Shown here: positions 53,057-64,000 of the stretch, piece after piece
Layout: every line of letters starts with the position of its first letter
How positions within the stretch are numbered: the stretch's first letter is position 1
From: Aurifilum marmelostoma
Taxonomy: Eukaryota; Ascomycota; Sordariomycetes; Diaporthales; Cryphonectriaceae
Assembly (NCBI GenBank): GCA_027559495.1
Contig: JAMXSV010000004.1
Coordinates: forward strand, 1,725,001 to 1,789,000
DNA: 64,000 nt
Direction: 5' to 3'
The notes under the pieces: generated by a model
Databases searched by the model: none
Told to the model about the DNA's origin: nothing
Seen by the model: only the letters and a program-made list of their open reading frames with translations
Program-made: the position numbers and the translations under genes

Positions 53057-53250
53057 TGAGGGGAAGTCTAGTCGTCCAGAGGAGAGGGTGTGAGCCAAGG
53101 TAGCTGGTGGCGAGACGATGTGACTCTTCCTAGTTATATGGAAGGAGAGAAGGAGATGTGGATGGATGGAATCAAAGGAATACGAGGTTGTATTGTACCG
53201 ATTCTACTGCTTGACAGTGATATATAGTGGAGGCAAGATGGGAGGGAAGA

Positions 53251-53275
53251 AGGAGGAGGAGGAGGAGGAGGAGGA
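53251..53275. repeat. (GGA)n microsatellite
   Basis: Eight GGA/AGG units within a purine-rich stretch. Confidence 0.9.
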
Positions 53276-54171
53276 AGAGAAGCGAGGGAGAGGAGGCAAG
53301 AGACTAGAAGATCAATCACGGAGTTTTACTTCCTTTATGTATACCAGCCCTTCCCTCACTATCTGTTACTATGGTACGGCTGTGTCTCTTCTTTTTTTCT
53401 CTACTCCAAAGGGAGGACAGGGAAACAAGAAGTAAGACCAGATACGCCCAGACGGCACCTAGTAAACGATAGTACACAGACAGTACCAATTAGAAAAAAT
53501 AAATATTAAAAAAAGAGGCCCCCTTCAGAGACTTGAGTCAGGGAAGGCCCCGGGAAAGGCAAAGAAGAAAGAATAAAAAGAGAAGGAAAAGAGTAACAAA
53601 CATAGAGAGACCCATCTCATTCCTCGCCCAAATCACTCGAGCTTGTTTTCCTACCTAGCAAAAAGCCCTACCACCCCCCCCCCCTGGTTCGCAAGACACA
53701 TCCACACACACCCGTACATTGCCACAGCCCACTTAGCACAGGGAAGACGTTCAGGGTATGCCCGTGTTTGACGCGATGCAGTGTCAAGTCTAGACGCCTC
53801 TCTAGCCCCATCCTGTCAAGCGTGAACACTATCCCCGTCCGACGCCATCTTCCTTGTTCCCGCTTTTTATTCATTTTTTTTTCTTTTTTTCCTTCTTTGC
53901 CCTCTCTTTCCCACCAGCCCCTCCCAGGCTTAACGTCCTATAATAACATACAATTCTTTCGGTCGGCGAAGTCTTGCGTGTACCTCCGTACATACGAGCT
54001 GCCTTTCCAACCAGCGGGCTCCCCTCCATCATGGGCACACGCGTGATTGATGTCATAAGTACCCGACTTTGGCAATTTCGTAGATGTGCTATAATAAATA
54101 GTAGGCTGTGCCATATCCCGCAACACGCGTGGACCCCGACTGATTGCGTGTTCGCTCATCATGTCATAGAC

Positions 54172-54192
54172 AGAGAGAGAGAGAGAGAGAGA
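54172..54192. repeat. (AG)n microsatellite
   Basis: About ten AG units in intergenic sequence. Confidence 0.9.
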
Positions 54193-54751
54193 TCTAGACG
54201 AACTATTTTTGACTCTTGTCTCTTCTCTGCTCTTTAACCATCAAGGAAGGGGGGGGGAGGAGAGTGGGCGCTCTGGGGCAGGCATCATGAGCACAGCCGG
54301 AACTCTCTTCTAAATGTGCTCAAGTGTCTTGTCTTTGATCATCCTTAAACCGGCCCGAAAACAACACACAATAGTACACAGTGCTGCGTGAGGACGAGAC
54401 GGACACATCTACGGCTGATTCCTTTGGAAGAAAGATGAGACACTTGCTCATACGAATGCTGATCATATTACAGCCCGCTCTGCTACAGGTATTAGTTGCC
54501 GACCCGCAACGTCTGCCCTTTGTCCTAATGCGGCAGAGGAATGGGTCTCCTTCACGTATCTTTTCTCTTTTATCTTCTCTTCACGGACTCTATCTTCTCT
54601 GCACGCAGTCTCGTGTTTCTCAACAGTTGCAAGGTCTGACCCTCCTGTAATGATCGCTAGTAGGCACAGGATACGTCAAAGAATCATCCGAAAGTCCTCC
54701 TTCTTCCAGCCATGTTTCGTCGGTAAACTCTGCCGAGACGGCTAGGTACAT

Positions 54752-54773
54752 ACACACACACACACACACACAC
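54752..54773. repeat. (AC)n microsatellite
   Basis: Eleven AC units in intergenic sequence. Confidence 0.9.
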
Positions 54774-57413
54774 TGTTTCTCGAGACGCGCACCCTAGCGT
54801 GACTCCACAGTCTTTCCGTGGCTTTTTGTTCTTGTGGTATGTATTATGCTTTGCTCGAGCGGGGATCCGAGAGAGAAAAAAGCCTGGTTCCTACTTGGGA
54901 AAACCCGATTCGGGGGGGGGAGGGTCCATTTTCGGTCCGTGTTTGCATGCGTGAAAGCTTGACGACGTGGGTCCAGGAGGCCTTGTTAGTAGCTCTGCTT
55001 GGTTGATTGACTCCATACTACTTTGTAGAAAGAGGGGGGGGGAGCCCTGAGTCTACCACAACTCAATAACCTATTATAGTATCATACTGCGTGTGCTTAT
55101 AATTTGTAGTGGCGTAGCACGGCTATCATAGCCTCAGATACCCGTGGAGCCTGTTCGTATCCCTACGATGCCCAATGGTGACCCACCGTTGTCCCCCGTG
55201 AGGGAGGCCACATGTCCCAGGGAGTAGTGGTGGGCTGTCTTCTCTATTGCTCTTGCGACCACCGACCTTTGCTCGGGTTGCCACTTTGGGGGGCCTTTGA
55301 TGCATCGACATCGGAGCCAGCGGGAGGGCTTTCTTTCTATGGTCCTGCAACCTACCTGGCGCGCTACGTTAGACATGTTACTAGTCTTATCGACAACGCT
55401 TCACACAGAGCCAGGCGGGTTGTCTGGCGAATAAGGGACGAGAACTTCTATCTTGACTGTCTGCCTCTGTTTCATACTGTGGTACAACGCACAGTACCTA
55501 AACTATAGGCCTGTGACACTCCAGGGTCCAGTCCAACTCCCTCTCCTGGGACTACGACATGCCGGGCAGAGAATTTTGACTAAGTATAGAGCCCCAAACT
55601 GGGTCTATGGGTCCCTCTACCCTCAGCTTTCAGCTGCCCGATCGCCCATTGTCATATACAGTAACCCTGCATATAATTACAAGAGTAAACCAAGCTAATA
55701 AGATGATAATTAAATAACTTCATCTGGAACCTCGTCAACACTGAAAGACACTCCCCATCAGCGCTGCAAGATGCCCCCCCCTACTTCCAAGGACTGCTGT
55801 TGACAAGCCTGTCGAGTGATCACACTCTTAGCATGACGAACCAAACAAACCAGAGTTTAGTGATGATTGCCCGGGCATTCGGGATCATGGCTGTTGCGGT
55901 TCCTCCCGCATGATGCATTCGGTGCGCAGAGTCGTATTTTTTCTTCCTGTGACAGGCTCTGTCTGGTCTCTTGCAACTTTACACCAAGGAACATCCCAAC
56001 GTCCACTCACAAATCTTATCTGTCTGCTACATAATTAGTAGCCGAGTAAACCAGCCAAGCCAACCAGGGGCGCTCAGCCCTACTGCCACCGTGGTCGTAG
56101 GTGACTGACTTGAGATATGTAACTCTCTCGCAGTTTTTCTTTGTCCCGACCGGTCGTCGGACAGGCTTCGGGAGTTATTGCCCAAGCTCATAACCGCCGA
56201 GGCATGAATCAGTACGAGGGCAGTCCAGATCGTGTCGAGTCAAGAAGAGCTACCAAAAATAAGTGAGCTCCCGACGTCACTCGTCTTCCCGATGCTGTTT
56301 GCATCATCCCGACGACTAATGGACGGGCTTATTCCCACCCCAACGTTGTGGTGCGGGCAACGGTCCCTCAACATTCATCATAGCGTGCAATACTCATGCA
56401 TGCATGCGTACGTCGTGGGAGCACAATAAAGCGGACCTCTGAGAATAATTAGGGTATATAACACGATCGGCCCGGTACTAATTATAACAACGGCCCAGCT
56501 CTGTGCCGTCTTGCCTGGCCTGAAAGCTTCATCTACTTTCAATCCAGGACACATTCACCATGAGTAGTATCACCTAGAAACAACAGCCATCCCGTCCACC
56601 GCCAGCGTGGATGGATCAGAAAACCTCACCATCCCTCATCGCAAGCATATGGGCTCTCAAAAAGGCCCGTCTCTTGTCTCAAAATGCCGAACGGCCTTTC
56701 CCAGTCTACCAGCCCGGGCCAAGCCTGGAAAAGCAAGTTACATCTTCCTGCTCCGACACTTGCATTAGCCTACAATGCACAGCATACACCGGTTGGGATT
56801 CGCCGTGACCGGTGCTGCACCACATCGGATGGGACATCGACTCTGTAGGCCCTGAGGCGAGCAGATTGCGGCGAGAAAGAGGGCATTTCATGGGACCGGA
56901 CTACAGCGAGCCAAGGAGGAGAGAGCTTGGTCAAGGCGTGTGAATAAGCTCCTTCACCGGGCATGGAGTGGAAACTGACTTGCATATGTACCAGAGAATG
57001 GTATGGCAATGTCGCTTGGCAACTGCCAACTGTCGAAGGTTGGTGCTTGATTTTTTCTCTTTTTTCTTCTGCTTCACCTCCGTGGAACTCCTCTTCTGCA
57101 TCTCTTGACCAATGACATTAGTCGCCTGATTCGGAATCCATGATTCCAACATGGCAAACCTTAAGCATGGTGGAGAAGATCAAAAGAACCTATGATATTA
57201 GTCCGTCCTGCGCGTAACGACTTACCATCATGAATACATGCACCAGTGCATGCCAGTGCTTGGTTGAAACGAAACGAAGAAGGTCTGGCCGCCTCCTCCT
57301 CCTCCTCCCGGCCCCACACACACGACACTTCCATACAACCACTTCGGATCTTCCTCCCCGCTGTCTCGCAACGGAAACGAACGCGGAATCCGGCAAGCAC
57401 CTCCTTTTGAAGA

Positions 57414-57428
57414 GGGGGGGGGGGGGGG
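57414..57428. repeat. Poly(G)15 tract
   Basis: Fifteen consecutive G, together with 46302-46316 the longest G homopolymer in the window. Confidence 0.95.
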
Positions 57429-59220
57429 ATGGGTCTTCTCTCGGATCACGATCCACACAGCTCGCACATGCAGTGTTGCAGAAGTGACCTGCCGTTGTGC
57501 CCGATCCCTAGGCTATCGGCTTTGTGTCTCGAGCCCAAGGCTCCAGGACACAGAGTACACGGATTCAGTGAGATTAGAAACAAGCAATTTTCCAGTTGGA
57601 CGATACACCTTGACCATGGCCTGTGTGTGTAGACATCGGGCATCAACGGCCCATCACTCTTCGACAGTTTGCATGCTCTGGTGTGGCCGTAATTTTTCTT
57701 GTCTCTCCCCGGCCGTAATTACTGAATTACTCTCGGAACTGAGAACAGATGAGAAAACCACCCCCCCCCCCCACTCCAGTCTCCAGTGTCGCACCAACCT
57801 TGAGCTTAACCTTGATTCATCTGATCCTCGACATGTCGTCCCAGACTTCAGACGGGGTTGAGTAAATCTCCGTCCAAGTTGCAAGACTTGATGTGTAACT
57901 TCTTCTGCCAGACCTAATAGTACTCAGAGAAAGCACGGTTGCACTCGTGTATCTTGATTCGTGTGCCTTTCTTTTCCGGCGTTGCTTCTTTCTCCCCTTG
58001 TCAGATGATCACCTGATACAGATGCCATGCGAGTTGTACACCCCCCATCTCAGGAGGCATGTAGGCATCTTTTTAGACACAGAAACAATATGCCGTCATG
58101 AAAGTAAGAAGAAGAAAAACGTATGAGGCTACGGCCTTTCGCCCCCATCCACATCGTAATCAACTGTATCACACACCCCTTGCGGCCCTAAACAAATCCA
58201 CCTAATTAGTGCTGGACGCTGAGGTGTCCAATCCGCCTCCTGGGCCACTCACAAATCTCCCAGTCTCGTAATGAAAACTCGAAGAAACTAGGTTTCTGTG
58301 TAACATGATTAAAATGCTGCAAGGACGCCACAGCCGAACTCTTTTGTTTTTCTTTCTCTTCCCTTCCATTCCCCCACTCCTCCCTCCCTTCCAGTTTTCC
58401 GCAAGTCTGGCTTGTGGCTCGGCTACATCAGCCGCACACGCACGTAGGTGTTTTGGGCCGCACCGGGGAAGGGAAGCCGTGATGCGTTTGAAACGAGCCA
58501 AGGTGGATAATGCTTCAGAGCCTATTTTCCCTCGCCGGATCGCGAGGCTCTGTGCAACATGGAGATCTTGCATGGATGGGCAAAGAAAGAAAAAAGAATA
58601 GGCACAATTCCAAAAGTGCCTTTAGGGGGGGGAAATAAGCTTTTGGGTAGACACTGCTGTGATCCGCATGCGAAACCTAGGCCTGCAATGTTGTTTGTCC
58701 GGTCTGTAGGGCTGCTGGGTGGTGCGGAGACGATGACCGGGGGACTCAGTACTGCATCAAGACATGACAATGTCACGTTGCCCAACGCCTGGGCAGGCAA
58801 TTCGTCCACGATTAGAGTTTGTGACTGTAGAAAGGTCTCTGTGCATGCTGCAAGAGAAAAGCGGTGAAGGAACAGAAAAGCTTAAGAATTATATTGGTTC
58901 TCTTGCCAAGAAGAGCATAATCACAATCCTGCATTTTGTCCAGCATCCACGCGTCTTTTCCCAATGTCACATCCGCAATGCAACCTCTTATGCAAAGAGG
59001 AAGCTGGTTCATTTGTCCACTTGGAGAATCAGGTTAATCTATATTGCTGGGCTCAGACTTTGGGCAGACTAGGTAGGCCTCAGCTGCCCAAGATAAGTGA
59101 CAGACAGGGACGACAGATGGACCAGCATCACTCAGGGAATTCAAATCTTGTAAAGTCCAGAATTTGATCTCATATTCACTGCTAGAAGAGATACCTGCCC
59201 AAGGATGACAATGATGACAA

Positions 59221-59247
59221 TGATGATGATGATGATGATGATGATGA
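59221..59247. repeat. (TGA)n microsatellite
   Basis: Nine TGA units, preceded by shorter imperfect units from about 59204. Confidence 0.9.
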
Positions 59248-60016
59248 AGCTGCTGCTGCCACTACGTGCTTGCTCGCTGCTGGCGAAAGAAAACCCCAAT
59301 CCAACCAAAATGTCTTGTAAAGAACAAACAGAAAAAAGAAAATCAAAAAAGATCGCCAGAGATAAAGTTCAAGTCGGTCAAGCGAGACAGCCAGGAACCA
59401 CAAGATGCATCTGTCAGGGATGATGGCGAGTCATAATTATGCCCAAAGCCCAACATGGTCACCACCACCACCACCACCGGTTTTGATCCGTTCCATCGTC
59501 TCTTGTGAACGAAATGCAAAGAACAGAAACCGAAATGCCGTGTGAGCCGTCAAGCCGCCCGCCCCCCGGACTCACTCTTGATCAGCCGCTCGCATCTCAT
59601 ATGAGTGCCAGAGCGCTCTCAAAAACAGACGATGTAGCTTCATCCACCGACTCCTGCCCAACACCAGCCGACCTGTCCTCCTCCGAATTATCCGGCCGAC
59701 TGTGTGTCAGTGCCTCGTCTATTAGCCCCAGCCCCCGCCAGTAAAGTTTGCAGTAGCCTTGGTATGTTCCAGATGAAGATGGAGGCTGAGGCGGATGTAA
59801 TCAGCCGCCCGCACCACCTCAGAAAAAAATCGTCTGCCTACCCTCATGAGGAATTCAGGGAATCGCCCAGATTGGCAGGCGGATAGATTAGGTTCGAAAT
59901 TCGCCCCTCCGGGTCGAGCAGCCGGTGCTCTAGGGAAAAAAGCACCCCTCGGGACGGCGCTCATTCGGCATGTCTTGCTTGCACACCATCGGTGGCAAGA
60001 CATAGCTCATCAGAGA

Positions 60017-63000
60017 CTATTGTGCAAGCCTCGAGTGGTAGCCAGAGGTGGGTGTTGAGACCTTCTCTCCTAGGCCATCAGGCATGACACTCTTGCGTTG
60101 CTGACTCTTCCAGAAGTCCATGGCCTCGACAATGTCCTCACCCTTCTCGTCTTCATATGCGAACAGAATCTGTGGTTGGTAGTGTTAGCAAAAGCGTCCT
60201 CGTTGGACTGTCAAGGAATCCTGATGGAGAACCAAAGGTGAAGCTGCTTACCTCATGGGTGCTACTATGCAGCATGCGAATGTTCTTATGAGGGACGATG
60301 TGTACCGCGCCGGATTCGATGTTTCGAAGCTCTATGAAACTCGGCTCGAAAGCCAGGATCCACGGGTAGGAGAGCGCAAAGCTGTGCGGTGTGCCCTCCC
60401 AATCGATCCGCCATTCGGGTCGTGCCCTCCAACCGTTCCGGTTGACAAAGAACGAGAACTCGGAGTAGTTGAGCAGGAACTCGCCGTTGAGACGCTCAAT
60501 GTGGATTGGCTTGACACCCTCCTTCCGTGCCACAAAGTCGAGTGAGGTGTCGGCCTGGTCGAGCAGAGACTGTGTCTCGAGCGTCTCGAGGGATACGACC
60601 TCGAAGCCGCGGGCGCATGCCACGCACAGCTTGGACTTGAGGAAGTGGACCGAGGTGGACTCGGTAGGGATGTAGAACTCCTTGAACGGCTTGAGCTCAT
60701 CCTGGCCGGCATTGAACATCTTGGTGAACCCCTTCTGCTTCTTGCTCTTAGACATGGCATCGTTGGGCTCGTATACCTTGATGGTCGTCGACAAGGTAGT
60801 GGGCTTCACACAGCACACGAGGTGCCTACCCATAGAGATTCCCGCCTTGAAGTAACTGCAGTGGCTCTGGATCTTTTTTGGTTTCTTGGACAGGGCTGAC
60901 TCGTTCGGATCGAGAGCTGCCAGGTTATAGGAGATGAGCGACTTGTTGGAGAGCACCAGCAGGAGCTGATACTCCTCCAGCGCATCGATCTGTGTGACGT
61001 TTGTTGCCTCAAGGATCTTGCGTGGCTGACCTCCAGACTTGCGGTCCGACACGTAGATACCAGCATCCGTACCGTATATCAATTTCCTGCCACCGTCTGT
61101 TTTTGCACCGTCAGTTGCAAGAACCTGCTGGCGCCATGGAGGCGAGGAGTAGTAGTGACTTACCAAACGGAGCAACACAGTTGACCTTATTTGTGCCTGT
61201 GAAGAAGCCATGTGACAGGACAGATGTGTTGAGGAAGTCCACACGGGCCCTCAGTTTCTGCTGAGCAGCATCGATGAACTCGAGCCACTTTTGTCGACCA
61301 GTCTGTGTGGACGCGTACAAGGTCAACTCATATCCGTTCTTGCCCATGTGCTTGAAGGTGATAGGCCAGCCCTCGCCCTTCTTGCCGCTCTCGGTCCGTA
61401 TGGCAGGCAGCAGACTCGATGCAGACCGCTTGACCGTCCCGGACGGGATCACCTCCTCCATCTCTTTGATAGAAAGAAGCTCAAGAGGGATCGGCTGTGC
61501 ATCGATAGTAATTAGCCAAGGATGTTCTCCGGTAGTGAAAAGTTGGGAAGGGGGGGAAGCGGGGTGGGGGTTTGTCGTCTTGTTCTTACTCGTCGGTATG
61601 CTTTTACTTCTTCCACCTTGCCGACCTGTTTTATCCTCACCAGCAGGACGGCATGGTCAAACAGGAAAGCTGTTATCTCACTGTTCTCGGTGGCAGACTT
61701 CTTGAAGTTGCTCTTGAACACCAGCTCACGGCCCTCGTCAGTCAGCTTCAGGTCGACCCTCTCGTTCGGCCTGAACTTGAGCTGGTCGTGCAGGCGGCGC
61801 AGGTTGAAGCGGTTCTCAGCCTTTCCGGACTCGGCGTTGACCCTGGTCAGAAGGTCACGGATCATGACCAGGGCCTTGGGGATGTCTTCCTTGTCTGGGT
61901 TGCCGTCCTCCGTGTACTTCAGGATGTTCTCGAGCAGCAAGGGGTACCGCGCCAGTCTCGTCGTCGGCTTGGTCAGGTACCCGTTCAGCTCGAGCTTCCT
62001 CGACTCCTTGCGGCGCTCGATCTCGTCAACAAAGCGGCCAAAGTTGGGGTTGACAGACCGCTCGTTCTCGAACTCGTACTTGGCCTCGAGCTGCTTGGAA
62101 CCGTACTGAATGAAGGGCTCGAACAGGGGCACGCAGTCGAGGAAGATGTCTCCGATGTTGCGCACGACGTGGCCGTTCTGTTGTCGGTCCGTCAGGGACT
62201 TGGCGAGCCTCGAGCTCACCGAATGGATGCTCGGGGGGTCGATGATATTGCTGAATATGTTGCGGACCACCTTCTCCCGGCGCTGGGGAGGAATGGGCGA
62301 CGCCTTGGACCGGAGCGGGCTGATCCAAAAGTCGCGGAGGTATTCCAGATCCTTGCAGAAATCCCGCTCTGTGTAGCAGATCTCGGATATGACCTCCTGC
62401 CTCTTCTTCTCCTTGTCGGTGACGCCGTCGGCGACCTCCTTGGGCACGCTGTTGATCCACAGCTTCTGCTCGTCGGTCTGGTCGATGTCGTCGTCGTTGG
62501 CAGGCGCCTCGTCCGTCTTCAGGCCGGCGCCGATCTTCAGGTTCAGCCTCGAGACCTGTTCCAGCCGCCTGGGGCACGCGATCGAGTAGCACAGCTGATC
62601 CCGTGTGCACGTGGGGGAGTAACACTCGGACAGGAGGACGAAGACACCGTTCACCGGGGGCTTGTCAGACTCGTCCTCCATCATGGTGTCCCTGAACTGG
62701 TACATCTCGGATGCCGAGTCCCGAAGACGGTGCTCGTAGGTGACGTCGTGGAAGTACTTCTGGGCGTCGAGCGCCCGGCCGAGCAGGAGAGCCAGATTCC
62801 TATCGGTCGTCCTGATGATGTACGAGAGCACGTCCACAGCCTCGGAACCGCTGAAGGCGTTCTTATACGTCAGCTCGTTCTTGGTGCGGTCGCCCGTGAT
62901 GATCTTTTCCCGGAAGCACTCGCCGACCCGCGACAGGAGCGCGGGATAGACGAGAGGGGGGCGTATCTTGGCCGTCAGGGGTCGCTCGCTGTCTATGGTC

Positions 63001-64000
63001 GCGCGGCTCATGGATGGCCGGTGGGCCAGCGTGGTGCTGTCGGACCTCTCGGAGATGGAGGGCGCGATGGTCGAGGCCATGGACATGGTCCGCCCGCTGT
63101 CACCGCTGGCCGAGGACTGCACGCTAGATCTCGTCTGGGACCCTGGGGCGGGGGTGAACCCGCCTCCGTTGCTGAAGCCATTGTAGCCGTCCTGCTGGTG
63201 GTACTGCTGCTGCTGCTGGGAAGTCTCGGCGGAGGGCACCCTCCTGTTAGGGATGACCCTCCCGCTCATGGTCTGATGCGCATCACGCTCGTGGCCTGGG
63301 TAACCACCAGTCATGCTCATGGCCCGCTCGTCGTGACGTTCGGGCACGACCCTGCCCTGGGCCGTCGTGCGCGACGAGTGTGAGTTGTAGGGCGAGTGCC
63401 GGAAGGCGTTGGCAGGGGCCTGCGAGCCGCCTCCGCCTTGGTACTGACCTCCCGGAGGAGGCGGCGGCGGCGGCTGCTGTTGATACATGGGCTGCCTCGG
63501 GGGACCAGCGAGGGATTGAGAGCGGTACGAGTCGGAATTCAGAGCCGGTGCGGGTCCCGAGCCGTTCTGATAGAACCTCTGCGCGGGCGTCCGAGCTCCA
63601 TACGCGCCGGGCGGCGGTCCTCTCTGGTCGAACCTCGGGGGCATGGGCTGTCCTGGAGGATAACGACCCGGCGGCCCCTGAGGCTGTCTCTGCTGCTGCA
63701 GGTACTGCTGAGACGGCACCTGAGAGCCGCCGGATATCGACCTCTGGCCCTGATAGTAGCCATTGGACATGCTCGCGTCCATCGTCCGGGTCCGCTCGTA
63801 GGCAGCCTGGGGAGCCATGCGAGGAGGGAGGGGTCGCTGCATCGAGGACATGGTCTGGGTGCGGTCGGCGTGCATCATCTGCGGCGGGACGGAGGAGGAG
63901 GTCATGGTCTGGGATCGGCCGGGCCCAGGAGAGGCGCCAAAGATGTTGGCGTAGGCGGCATCTCGCTGTTGGTATTGGCCACCATAGTCTTGATTTTGTC
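60017..64000 (-). CDS. ROM2: Rho1 guanine nucleotide exchange factor, Rom2 type (5' end outside window)
   Basis: Four exons in the window: 64000-61590, 61494-61164, 61096-60252 and 60169-60017, about 1,245 aa; the N-terminus continues beyond the right edge. Introns of 95, 67 and 82 nt have GTAAGA, GTAAGT and GTAAGC donors, and all junctions keep frame. Domain order: a Gln/Pro/Gly-rich disordered part (63980-63000); a DEP domain (about 62990-62690, from YPALLSRVGECFREKI); a DH/RhoGEF domain (about 62410-61830, ISEICYTERDFCKDLEYLRD to LTKPTTRLARYPLLLENIL); a PH domain split by the first intron (about 61770-61230); and a CNH domain (about 61130-60090, DGGRKLIYGTDAGIYV to ILFAYEDEKGEDIVEAMDFW). 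This is the Rom2/Rgf architecture. It activates Rho1 at the plasma membrane, feeding glucan synthase and the cell wall integrity kinase cascade. All expected parts in the window are intact. Confidence 0.95.

Larger units (their letters stand above)
52973..60016. other. Gene-poor 7-kb region with many microsatellites
   Basis: Only short open frames (about 100 codons or less), none with motifs or convincing splice structure. The left end is the promoter of the small cysteine protein gene and the right end the 3' flank of the Rho GEF gene. Between them are GGA, AG, AC and ATG repeats, a C11 (53674-53684), a G15 (57414-57428) and a C12 (57761-57772) tract. I see no transposon coding remnant, long inverted repeat or LTR. 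Non-coding transcripts, or very short genes with several introns, could be missed. Confidence 0.6.

Noticed and set aside
57190..57467. Minus-strand frames with a GTAAGT donor at about 57223 and a possible acceptor near 57190
   Set aside because: The intron would be only about 35 nt, and the downstream frame stops quickly; no conserved features.
61572..63383. Long plus-strand frame (603 codons) opposite the Rho GEF gene
   Set aside because: Antisense of a clear DEP-DH-PH coding exon; its composition follows from the codon bias of the real gene.

Overview
This is nuclear DNA from a filamentous ascomycete, most likely a Sordariomycete; the order cannot be settled from sequence alone. The evidence is short spliceosomal introns (63 to about 320 nt, GTAAGT/GTATGT/GTGAGT donors, CTGAC/CTAAC branch sites), CT-rich leaders before start codons, GC-biased third codon positions, and a fungal-specific set of genes. 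I see no transposase, reverse transcriptase, CRISPR array, plasmid or virus sequence, and no secondary-metabolite or other obvious gene cluster.

Layout. 1-208: 5' end of a probable mitochondrial protein on the minus strand. 2.8-8.5 kb: a very large low-complexity protein (possible Seg1-type eisosome component) with one apparent frameshift. 10.5-13.0 kb: a conserved fungal membrane-anchored protein of unknown role. 16.2-18.4 kb: a Cti6-type PHD finger protein (Rpd3L histone deacetylase complex). 19.7-19.9 kb: a small secreted six-cysteine protein. 21.3-24.8 kb: a divergent mitochondrial pair, MTG1 (ribosome assembly GTPase) and ETR1/MECR (mitochondrial fatty acid synthesis). 25.1-27.9 kb: VPS34 phosphatidylinositol 3-kinase, head to head with NSE4 (Smc5/6 kleisin, 28.5-29.7 kb). 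30.8-35.0 kb: a large coiled-coil and membrane protein of unknown function. 37.5-39.1 kb: PRB1-type vacuolar subtilisin. 40.1-43.4 kb: a disordered conserved protein. 44.8-46.0 kb: a DUF4336 protein. 46.6-48.3 kb: mitochondrial GatA/HER2. 49.6-50.4 kb: PRP38 splicing factor, divergent from a small membrane protein (51.1-51.9 kb). 52.6-53.0 kb: a two-exon 82-aa cysteine protein that simple ORF finding misses. 53-60 kb: a 7-kb stretch with no gene I can support, rich in microsatellites. 60.0-64.0 kb: a Rom2-type Rho1 GEF running off the right edge.

Most genes are housekeeping and functionally unrelated, as is normal in this type of genome. The only suggestive groupings are the divergent mitochondrial pair MTG1/ETR1, which has a dense GATA-site cluster in its shared promoter, and the VPS34/NSE4 pair, whose promoter carries an MluI cell-cycle box facing NSE4. 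The least explained items are the six-cysteine secreted protein, the small CxxC protein, the Pol III-like A/B-box locus at 48.5-48.7 kb, and the recurrent 11-15 nt poly(G)/poly(C) tracts between genes. I found no convincing new multi-gene system.
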